DNA from: Lachnospiraceae bacterium UBA3632 | Lineage (GTDB): Bacteria > Bacillota > Clostridia > Lachnospirales > Lachnospiraceae | Length of the DNA: 9,236 nucleotides | Assembly (NCBI GenBank): GCA_002373975.1 | Contig: DFKZ01000036.1 | Coordinates: 87,274-96,509 of the forward strand | Direction of reading: 5' to 3' | In this document: positions 1 through 5,725 of the stretch, piece by piece | How the letters are laid out: the number at the start of each line of letters is the position of its first letter | Numbering within the stretch: position 1 is the first letter of the stretch | Made by a program: the position numbers and the translations under genes | Notes under the pieces: generated by a model | What the model was told of the DNA's origin: nothing | Seen by the model: the letters and a program-made list of their open reading frames with translations, nothing else | The model's database searches: none

Positions 1-590
1 CCGATGACATCATCTCCGTCCGACAGAAGCAGGTATCTTAATGCAACTGTTCCCACAAGACGTCTCTGATTGTCAAGGACATAGCAGATATTGATGGTCT
101 CGGAATCGATACCCACCTTTTTGATCCGCTCTATCGCCTCGTTAACGGTGAGTGTTTCCTTAAGGTCCACATACTCGACCGTCATTATGCTTCCGGCGGA
201 ATCCTCCGGATATCTCAGCAGGTGATTGATATCACGCCTTGTCTCGGGGCTGGCATTTGCAAGAAGCTTTTTTACTATATTGGCAGGCATTTCTTCGAGA
301 AGGTCTGCCGCATCATCGGCCATCAGATTATCGATAATGTTGGATGCATCGCGATCTGAAAGCGATGTGATGATAAGCTGCTGATGATCCACTTCGAAGT
401 ATGAAAAGATATCGGCGGCCACATCTTTGGGAAGGATCCTGAAGGCTTTTAACAGCTCTTTATCATCAAGTCCCTCCATGTATGCCGCAGCGTCCGCATC
501 ATTCAGCTCTGATAGCAGCTGGCGCAGTTTGGTATACTGCTTTGTCTCAAGGAGATTCTTTATCTCCTCAAGGATGTTTAGCTCTTCCAT
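1..590 (-). CDS. mgtE: MgtE-type magnesium transporter, N-terminal part (runs off the left edge)
   Basis: MgtE proteins are dimeric inner-membrane Mg2+ channels whose cytoplasmic N-domain and CBS pair sense intracellular Mg2+. Only the first 196 codons are present; there is no stop before position 1, so the rest of the CBS pair and the membrane domain lie outside the window. Residues 1 to about 125 form the helical MgtE N-domain, with the typical segment LMADDAADLLEEMP (about 89-102). The first CBS domain starts at RYPEDSAGSIMTVEY (about 126-140) and continues through CYVLDNQRRLVGTVALRYLL. The ATG at 590-588 is supported by an AAGGAG box about 8 nt upstream. The start lies inside the end of an upstream small ORF (568-711) in another frame. 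Family assignment is firm; transport specificity is taken from the family. Confidence 0.93.
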   Translation of the reverse strand, partial: MEELNILEEIKNLLETKQYTKLRQLLSELNDADAAAYMEGLDDKELLKAFRILPKDVAADIFSYFEVDHQQLIITSLSDRDASNIIDNLMADDAADLLEEMPANIVKKLLANASPETRRDINHLLRYPEDSAGSIMTVEYVDLKETLTVNEAIERIKKVGIDSETINICYVLDNQRRLVGTVALRYLLLSDGDDVI

Positions 591-711
591 AGCATTTCTC
601 CTTATATGGGGTTTTCACATGATAATCGAAATGCTCATCGAAAGCGCCTCGAAGAACATTTCGATTGGTACTTCGGGGAACCGATGAATCATTATTTTCT
701 TTTCGTTTCAT
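568..711 (-). CDS. Small 47-codon ORF overlapping the mgtE start; possible leader peptide
   Basis: The ORF encodes a hydrophilic, basic 47-residue peptide beginning MKRKENNDSSVPRS and ending KCYGRAKHP, with a TGA stop at 570-568. I do not recognise it. Its ATG sits 7 nt after GGAGG in a 14-nt perfect complement of the usual 16S rRNA 3' tail (714-727), so translation is very likely. The last 23 bp overlap the beginning of mgtE in a different frame, and the mgtE ribosome binding site lies inside this ORF. That layout suggests a translated leader or translational coupling for mgtE, by analogy with enterobacterial mgtL, although the peptide shows no similarity to it that I can see. It has no membrane segment or signal peptide. 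It could also simply be a small protein. Start and stop are certain as sequence; function is inference. Confidence 0.55.
   Translation of the reverse strand: MKRKENNDSSVPRSTNRNVLRGAFDEHFDYHVKTPYKEKCYGRAKHP
624..666 (-). repeat. 10-bp perfect inverted repeat within the mgtE leader ORF
   Basis: AATCGAAATG at 624-633 is the exact reverse complement of CATTTCGATT at 657-666, separated by 23 nt. A further TCGA pair inside the spacer could add a small inner stem. It lies fully within the 47-codon ORF and ends about 22 nt before the mgtE ribosome binding site. There is no T-run after it, so it is not an intrinsic terminator. A role as an mRNA hairpin affected by ribosome passage, or as a protein-binding site, is inference. 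Confidence 0.55.
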
Positions 712-713
712 GT

Positions 714-727
714 GATCACCTCCTTTC
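714..727 (-). promoter_or_regulatory. Extended Shine-Dalgarno sequence of the small ORF
   Basis: On the minus strand this reads GAAAGGAGGTGATC, which complements 14 consecutive bases of the typical Firmicutes 16S 3' end (GATCACCTCCTTTC). The ATG at 711-709 follows GGAGG by 7 nt, an ideal spacing. All other genes in the window have only 4 to 6 matching bases. The rRNA tail of this organism is assumed rather than seen. Confidence 0.8.
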
Positions 728-795
728 GGATCGTGCTATGAACACTTTTTAGATTGTTCAGGCAATACTTCTTATTCTGTTTTTGCGCCTTCCGC

Positions 796-1428
796 TCATT
801 GGGAAGGCAGTGTTACTATCTCGCAGGGATCGCCCTTTGTGATAAGGCAGCGCCCTGCTGTAGTTTCCGTAATCTCTTTTTCTATACTGTCCGCATCATC
901 AGACGGAACCTGAAGGATCAGCGTCACGTCCGCGGAATACTCCGTCTTAACAGGCTCGATATTTTTCTGTGATAAAAGGTATTTGACCTTTTCCGCATCA
1001 TTATAATCGGCTATTACTTCCAGCTCCACGCCTTCCGTCACCATTCCTATCACGGAATTCTCAAGCCCTGCTTTTACGGCCTGGGTGTATGCTCTTACGA
1101 GCCCTCCCGTTCCCAGAAGTGTGCCTCCGAAATATCTGGTGACTACCACCGCCGCATTCGTCACACCGCTTCCTGTCAGCACTTCAAGCATGGGCCTTCC
1201 TGCGGTTCCCGAGGGCTCTCCGTCGTCGGAGCACCTTGTGATCTCTCCGCGTTTTCCGATGATATATGCACTGCAGTTATGCCGCGCATCCCAGTATTTC
1301 TTTTTAATCTCAGCTATGAATGCGGCTGCTTCCTCTTCCGATGTTACCGGTCTTAAGGTCGCGATAAAACGGGATTTTTTCTCTTCATACTCCCCGCTTC
1401 CGCCTTCTTTAAGGATACGTGTTTCCAT
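796..1428 (-). CDS. yigZ: YigZ/IMPACT family protein (UPF0029 with DUF1949 C-terminal domain)
   Basis: This 210-residue protein has the usual length for bacterial YigZ. The N-terminal UPF0029/IMPACT domain (about 15-125) carries the family signatures KKSRFIA (18-24), DARHNCSAYIIG (47-58), CSDDGEPSGTAGRPML (66-81) and VVVTRYFGGTLLGTGGLVRAY (94-114). The rest (about 138-205) is the ferredoxin-like DUF1949 domain. The biochemical role in bacteria is not well settled; the eukaryotic relative IMPACT/YIH1 inhibits the kinase GCN2 through an extra RWD domain that is missing here. No signal peptide, so cytosolic. It lies 40 bp downstream of the penicillin-binding protein gene with no terminator seen, so co-transcription is likely. 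The ATG fits family N-termini, but there is no convincing Shine-Dalgarno before it (only CGGAAC about 13 nt away), and a TGA closes the frame upstream. Confidence 0.93.
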   Translation of the reverse strand: METRILKEGGSGEYEEKKSRFIATLRPVTSEEEAAAFIAEIKKKYWDARHNCSAYIIGKRGEITRCSDDGEPSGTAGRPMLEVLTGSGVTNAAVVVTRYFGGTLLGTGGLVRAYTQAVKAGLENSVIGMVTEGVELEVIADYNDAEKVKYLLSQKNIEPVKTEYSADVTLILQVPSDDADSIEKEITETTAGRCLITKGDPCEIVTLPSQ

Positions 1429-1468
1429 ATGATAGTGGTTTGTTCCGATAAACCCGGCCGGTCAGCCT

Positions 1469-4153
1469 TTATTCCTCGGGCGGTGCTCCTCTGTTCTGCA
1501 TCTCCCATTGCTGTCCCTGCAGAATATCCATGTAATTCGGCTGTGCAAAGAATGCATCCGTATGACAGCAGAATCTGGTGGTGTTGGGATATACGTATAC
1601 GTCATTTCCGTTTTCGTCCTGGATGATCTGAGTGGATCCTTCCGCAAGGGCTTCCTCTTCCGGAAGAGGTATCTCGGTCACGCCTTCGTAGGCGAAAGGA
1701 CATCCGGGACATGCTATATGTCCGTCATATCCGCAGATGGTTCCTGCGTAGTGAAGATTACATACTTCGGTAGGAACGTTATCCTTGTCAAACTTTTCCA
1801 CAACAACTCTTCCGCAGGCATTACACAGATCGTTGGGAAGCATACCCGACTTGCTGCAGACAGCCATTTCCACAATGCCTTCGGGCCTCTCCGGCTCGAT
1901 GTTGGGCAACTCTGCGTGTACTCTTTCCATTACGGCTCTCCACATCTTTTTGGAGATATCCTGCTCACGGTTGGTTTCCGCCGTGCTCATGGAGATGAAG
2001 TTGTCATATCCTGTCCATACCGCTGCGGTATAGTAAGGTGTATATCCTACGAACCAGAAGTCCTTGTTGAGGGATGATGTACCGGTCTTACCTGCCACAT
2101 ACATTCCCTGGAAGTTGGCCTTGGTACCTGTACCGTATGTAACAACGCCATGCATTGCATCTGTCATAAGGTATGCCGTGGTCTCTTTCAGCACTCTGTG
2201 GGAATCCTCGGCCGTGTTATCGAGGATAACATCACCGTCGGCATTGGTGACCAGAGTATAAAGCTTGGGCTTGTTGTAAACGCCCTTATTTGCAATAGTA
2301 GCATACCCGGCGTTCAGCTCGAGAGGCGATACGCCGTAGGTAAGACCTCCGAGTGCGAGTGTCTGGTTGACATCGGAATAGATAAGATCCCCAATCAGCA
2401 CACCGTCGGTGATGGTTGTAAATCCGAATGCTTTACAGTAGTTGTAACCTATCTGAGGCCCGATAACGGTCTCATTCTTAACTGCGATAATGTTAAGTGA
2501 CTGAACTATCGCCAGCCTGATGGAGCACTCAACTCCGTAATTTCCGTAGCCTGGGTACCAGTTCTTAACGGCACGGCCGCCGGTGTAGTTAAAGGGTGCA
2601 TCATTATAGGTGGATGCCATGGTCTTAAGGCCTGTATCCACTGCGGGTGCGAATGAAGCAAGCACCTTGAAGGTCGATCCGGGTGATCTGAGGGCGTTGG
2701 TGGCACGGTTGAAGGTACGACGGCCTATCTTGGCTCCTCTTCCACCCATCATTGCTACCACATATCCGGTAGACTGATCCTCCACAACCATTGCAACCTG
2801 AGGCTGGGCGGTAAGAGTGATAACCTCCTCACGGTTTTCATCCGTCTCGATCACTTTCAGCTCCTGATACATAGCGGTTCTGTATAGGTCAGCCGCCTCG
2901 TAAGCCGCTTCCTGATCGTGGAATATAAGGTTAAAGTCATTCTGACCCTGGGTTTCCTTGAACCACTTGGTCATCATTTCCTTGCTGTAATTATGTTTAT
3001 TGCCCTGATTGTCGGTGATGGTCAGAGCATAGTTTAAATACCAGTGAACATCTGCCGAGAAGTTGTCCGGATTCTGGAACTCCTCGTTGACAATCTGCTG
3101 AATATCGGGATCCATTGTTGTATAGATGCGCAGACCTCCGCTGTTAAGCATATGTTCGGCGTCTTCCTTGGAACGTCCCGATTCAATCAGATCAGCATAA
3201 ACCGCCTCATAAACCGCATCCGAGAAGTATGACGAGATTCCGATCTCCTTCTCCAGCACCTGAGTGTTGTGGAATCCTATACGCTCATATACCGCATCTG
3301 TATCGGCTACAGCCTCGTTGAACTGATCCTCGGTGATAAATTCCAGCTTTTTCATAACCTCGAGGGTATTTTTACGTCTTTTGACGTTTTCCTCGGGGTG
3401 TGAAATAGGATTATACTTTGAAGGGTTCTGCGTAATGCTGGCTATAACTGCGCATTCCGAGATGGTGAGATCCTTAGCGGATTTTCCGAAATATCTCTGC
3501 GATGCCGATTCCACGCCAAGGGTATTCTGGCCCAGGTTGATGGCATTCATATAGCGCAGGAGTATATCGTTCTTTTCGGTCTTCTTGGTAACTTCCATCG
3601 CAAGATACTGCTCCTGTATCTTACGCTTGATCTTTCTTACCATGTTGTCGCCCTCATCCATCCAGTCCACAAAGACTGTGTTCTTGAGGAGCTGCTGTGT
3701 GATGGTACTTGCACCCTGAACCTTTCTGGTGGGATGAAGCGCAAACTGATATCCCGCACGTATAATACCCTTAAAGTCTATTCCGTTGTGCTGATAGAAT
3801 CTTTCGTCCTCGGCTGCAACAAAGGCAAGGGGCAGATATTCATTGATCTCGTCCCATTCAACCTCTATACGGTTAGCGTTCTGGCTGACATACTGGTCGA
3901 TCTCATTACCTGCTGCATCGTAGACGATGGAAGCCTGACCGGTCGCTATGATGTCGCTGATATGGATCTCGGGAGTGTTGGCGATAACGCTTTTAAAAAG
4001 CCCGACCCCACCGGCGATCCCACAGGCAATTGCAAAAGCCGCTGCTCCGATGGCGAGCTTGAGCAGAAGTGAGCTGACCTTTCTGCTTATCTTGCTCCCG
4101 ACAGCGTTGATTTCTTTATTCTTTGCTTTGATTCCTCTTAAACCGTAGTTCAT
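1469..4153 (-). CDS. Class A penicillin-binding protein (bifunctional transglycosylase/transpeptidase)
   Basis: This 894-residue enzyme polymerises lipid II into glycan strands and cross-links the peptides on the outer face of the membrane. One membrane anchor lies at about 28-54. The GT51 transglycosylase (about 85-265) shows EDERFY with likely catalytic E115, QGASTITQQLLKN (146-158), the RKIKRKIQE segment (173-181) and the Y-G-K-S-A-KDLT region (221-230). The transpeptidase (about 450-745) has S-x-x-K as STFK with nucleophile S493, S-x-N as SLN (552-554) and KTGTS (689-693). After about 760 comes a 135-residue extension with nine cysteines, including CNAC (777-780) and CPGC (815-818), then an acidic Pro/Glu stretch and a CC pair (862-863). 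AGAGG lies 7 nt before the ATG, and a promoter is seen at 4196-4224. It is a PBP1A/PonA-type protein; the exact orthologue is not assigned. Confidence 0.96.
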   Translation of the reverse strand: MNYGLRGIKAKNKEINAVGSKISRKVSSLLLKLAIGAAAFAIACGIAGGVGLFKSVIANTPEIHISDIIATGQASIVYDAAGNEIDQYVSQNANRIEVEWDEINEYLPLAFVAAEDERFYQHNGIDFKGIIRAGYQFALHPTRKVQGASTITQQLLKNTVFVDWMDEGDNMVRKIKRKIQEQYLAMEVTKKTEKNDILLRYMNAINLGQNTLGVESASQRYFGKSAKDLTISECAVIASITQNPSKYNPISHPEENVKRRKNTLEVMKKLEFITEDQFNEAVADTDAVYERIGFHNTQVLEKEIGISSYFSDAVYEAVYADLIESGRSKEDAEHMLNSGGLRIYTTMDPDIQQIVNEEFQNPDNFSADVHWYLNYALTITDNQGNKHNYSKEMMTKWFKETQGQNDFNLIFHDQEAAYEAADLYRTAMYQELKVIETDENREEVITLTAQPQVAMVVEDQSTGYVVAMMGGRGAKIGRRTFNRATNALRSPGSTFKVLASFAPAVDTGLKTMASTYNDAPFNYTGGRAVKNWYPGYGNYGVECSIRLAIVQSLNIIAVKNETVIGPQIGYNYCKAFGFTTITDGVLIGDLIYSDVNQTLALGGLTYGVSPLELNAGYATIANKGVYNKPKLYTLVTNADGDVILDNTAEDSHRVLKETTAYLMTDAMHGVVTYGTGTKANFQGMYVAGKTGTSSLNKDFWFVGYTPYYTAAVWTGYDNFISMSTAETNREQDISKKMWRAVMERVHAELPNIEPERPEGIVEMAVCSKSGMLPNDLCNACGRVVVEKFDKDNVPTEVCNLHYAGTICGYDGHIACPGCPFAYEGVTEIPLPEEEALAEGSTQIIQDENGNDVYVYPNTTRFCCHTDAFFAQPNYMDILQGQQWEMQNRGAPPEE

Positions 4154-4195
4154 GATAATTCCTCTTGCTCTCCCCCATATCGCATAGATAAAAGA

Positions 4196-4224
4196 ATTTT
4201 ATCATATTTTTTTGTGAAAAACAA
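4196..4224 (-). promoter_or_regulatory. Promoter of the penicillin-binding protein gene
   Basis: On the minus strand TTGTTT (4224-4219) is followed after 17 nt by TAAAAT (4201-4196). A second overlapping option is TTGTTT four bases upstream with TATGAT at 16 nt spacing. The region is A/T-rich. Start of transcription would be near 4189, giving a 5' leader of about 36 nt before the ATG at 4153. Confidence 0.6.
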
Positions 4225-4291
4225 ACAATTTTTATCGGAAAAAGAAGCGTGATTTTGGGCTATAAAGGCATGACATTTGGGCATTTTGCTA

Positions 4292-4321
4292 TTGCACGGG
4301 ACAGACCTGTGATGATATAAT
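4292..4321 (+). promoter_or_regulatory. Promoter of the 97-residue protein gene
   Basis: A perfect TATAAT at 4316-4321 is preceded after 18 nt by TTGCAC (4292-4297), a weak -35 match. Transcription would begin near 4328 and give a leader of roughly 67 nt. The leader contains an AAACC...GGTTT 5-bp inverted pair (about 4340-4365) of unclear meaning. It is back-to-back with the penicillin-binding protein promoter, about 70 bp apart. Confidence 0.55.
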
Positions 4322-4394
4322 CGAAAAACAAAGAAAGCAAACCGTTAATTACTCGAAAGGTTTGTATCAGAAGTCGGATAAATGAAGGTTTATT

Positions 4395-4688
4395 ATGCAG
4401 ACATTATATACACATCTTAAAGTCAATAATGAATATGAGCTTTGCGAGATCCCCGATATGGATTGCAAAACCGCCATCGAAAAGGAGCTTCTTAAGCATC
4501 GTATCTCATTTTTCATAAAGTGGCCCAAGACCACAATATTTTCACGCAACAAGGGTATCTGCACTGTATGCGTGAATGAATCCGCCATAGATGAGGCGGA
4601 AGAGATCATCACCCAGTTCTGCGAAGAGACAGGATACCAGGTGAGATTTCTGATAAAACACTCCACCGCGGGAGATGATCTGTTCTGA
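4395..4688 (+). CDS. Small conserved-looking protein of unknown function (97 residues)
   Basis: This is the only plus-strand gene supported here. The product starts MQTLYTHLKVNNEYELCEI and looks like a compact alpha/beta cytosolic domain: a beta-like N-terminus, a helix with the KTAIEKELLKHRI segment (25-37), strands SFFIKWPKTTIFSR and ICTVCVNES, then a helix AIDEAEEIITQFCEETGY (about 64-81). It has no signal peptide or membrane segment. I do not recognise it with certainty; the layout loosely recalls small DUF2007-like signal-transducing domains and other short Lachnospiraceae hypotheticals. Support for being real comes from context: an AAGG box about 6 nt before the ATG, a TATAAT promoter upstream, and a strong terminator 34 bp after the stop. 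The opposite-strand frames over it lack such signals. It is monocistronic and divergent from the penicillin-binding protein gene. Confidence 0.75.
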   Translation: MQTLYTHLKVNNEYELCEIPDMDCKTAIEKELLKHRISFFIKWPKTTIFSRNKGICTVCVNESAIDEAEEIITQFCEETGYQVRFLIKHSTAGDDLF

Positions 4689-4715
4689 TACCGGCTGATA
4701 GATTTCAGTTATGAC

Positions 4716-4771
4716 AAAAAAGATCCGCCATGCTTTTTCATTGCATGAGCGGATCATTTTTATTTTTTTTT
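4716..4771. terminator. Bidirectional intrinsic terminator between converging genes
   Basis: GATCCGCCATGC (4722-4733) pairs with GCATG-a-GCGGATC (4743-4755), a 12-bp stem with one bulged A (4748) and a 9-nt loop. On the plus strand a T-rich tract (4757-4771) follows; on the minus strand the run of six A at 4716-4721 becomes the T-tract. It therefore ends both the 97-residue protein gene and the converging lipoprotein gene, whose stop codon is only about 9 bp from the plus-strand T-tract. Confidence 0.9.
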
Positions 4772-4779
4772 CTTTAGAT

Positions 4780-5658
4780 TTACTCAAAATCCTCGAGTCT
4801 GAACATATAATACTTCTCAGGATTCTCGATGAACGGACAACCGGATAAAAGGATTCTTAATTCTTCTTCTCTTCCGTCATCAAAAGTAAAGTACAAGTCT
4901 GTCGAGTAAGAATCTCCGGCAGCATCAAAATCATATGTTCCACTCTCGATCACCTGATCATCAGCAGAATAGTGAACGACCGTACCATCCTCACTTATAC
5001 GATAATATGTGTCATCGTACTTTGGTTTGTCATAATATCCCATGTATACCCATGTTCCGGTTATGAACGTGATCGGAGTATTACGGTCATAATCTTCAGG
5101 TATTTCAAAGTGACTGTTCACAGTCGGATCACCGTAATTTACAGTCTCCATATTTGCTTCTCTGGTAAACTGATTCTCATCAGCATCTATCATTCCGCAA
5201 TCTTCACCGTAGAACATATAGATATATGAGTCAGCATCCTCGTAGAGATATATCTCATATCCAAGTGTCGCTTCTTTTATCTCTATATCGCCGAGTGCAC
5301 TGTAATCCTGATCGGAACTCCATCCATACCATGTCCCGGATGTACCATAATCCACCAGCTTGTATGAATAGATCACTCCGTCTTTCTCGATACACCATGT
5401 ATCTTCAACACCTTCGGGAAGGAACCTCTCTCCGGATTCCTCTTCAGATCCCTCTTCAGAATCCCAGTCGTATTCCTCATCATATTCTTCATCATACTCT
5501 TCATCCGAATCCTCAGAAAATCCGTCAGCAAACGCAAGCTCATCATCATCCTGGAATGCGTATGCTCCGTAATCTTCAGCCGGTTCGCCGGATCCGCATG
5601 CTGTCATGCTCGCTGATACGGCAAGTGCAAGTATTGCTCCTACTAGTTTTTTTCTCAC
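4780..5658 (-). CDS. Acidic secreted lipoprotein of unknown function
   Basis: The 292-residue product begins with a basic n-region (MRKK), a hydrophobic stretch and the lipobox-like MTAC with Cys21, so it should be lipid-anchored on the outer membrane face. Residues 36-78 form a very acidic linker with three DEEY units. The rest (about 84-292) is rich in Tyr, Trp, Gly and Asp. It contains two GTW-led stretches (GTWYGW at 108-113; GTWVYMGYY at 201-209, followed by ISEDGTVVHY), which recall lipocalin-like beta domains; that is only a resemblance. I do not recognise a family or catalytic residues. The start is GTG (5658-5656), chosen because AAGGAG lies 8 nt upstream and the signal peptide follows directly. 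It has its own promoter at 5697-5725 and shares the bidirectional terminator, so it is probably monocistronic. It may serve as a binding or envelope protein; this is a guess. Confidence 0.88.
   Translation of the reverse strand: MRKKLVGAILALAVSASMTACGSGEPAEDYGAYAFQDDDELAFADGFSEDSDEEYDEEYDEEYDWDSEEGSEEESGERFLPEGVEDTWCIEKDGVIYSYKLVDYGTSGTWYGWSSDQDYSALGDIEIKEATLGYEIYLYEDADSYIYMFYGEDCGMIDADENQFTREANMETVNYGDPTVNSHFEIPEDYDRNTPITFITGTWVYMGYYDKPKYDDTYYRISEDGTVVHYSADDQVIESGTYDFDAAGDSYSTDLYFTFDDGREEELRILLSGCPFIENPEKYYMFRLEDFE
5471..5506 (-). repeat. Three tandem 12-bp units encoding (DEEY)x3
   Basis: On the plus strand the units read TATTCCTCATCA, TATTCTTCATCA and TACTCTTCATCC, each differing at one or two bases. 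In the lipoprotein they encode DEEY repeated three times in the acidic linker. The unit length keeps the frame, so copy-number change would lengthen or shorten the linker by four residues without breaking the gene. Confidence 0.8.
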
Positions 5659-5696
5659 GATCGTCTCTCCTTAGTTGCTGTAGTAAATGCTGTTTA

Positions 5697-5725
5697 ATTA
5701 TATTAATCGAATGTGAACCGGTCAA
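5697..5725 (-). promoter_or_regulatory. Strong promoter of the lipoprotein gene, overlapping the end of the GH43 gene
   Basis: On the minus strand TTGACC (5725-5720, five of six consensus bases) is followed by exactly 17 nt and a perfect TATAAT (5702-5697). The -35 box and spacer lie in the last codons and stop codon of the GH43 gene. Transcription would begin near 5690, about 32 nt before the GTG start. This is the best sigma-A-type match in the window. Confidence 0.75.

Noticed and set aside
568..711. Programmed +1 frameshift joining the small ORF to mgtE
   Set aside because: The frames would allow it, but no slippery sequence or known recoding signal is seen in the overlap, and mgtE has its own ribosome binding site and a normal N-terminus.
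712..795. Separate promoter for the small ORF and mgtE (TTGCCT, 17 nt, TTCATA)
   Set aside because: The -10 box matches the consensus at only two positions and no better pair was found. Read-through from yigZ is equally likely.
787..808. 7-bp perfect stem GCCTTCC / GGAAGGC around the yigZ stop codon as a terminator
   Set aside because: On the minus strand it is followed by GCAAAACAG, with no T-run, and on the plus strand by AGTGTTAC. It may be an mRNA end structure but not an intrinsic terminator.
1508..2077. Plus-strand 189-codon frame inside the penicillin-binding protein gene
   Set aside because: It is a shadow of a well-supported class A penicillin-binding protein gene, with no ribosome binding site or recognisable product.
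4367..4787. Minus-strand open frames opposite the 97-residue gene (4367-4666 and 4542-4787)
   Set aside because: They have no ribosome binding site at their starts, the second runs through the terminator, and their products have no domain-like pattern. The plus-strand gene has promoter, ribosome binding site and terminator.
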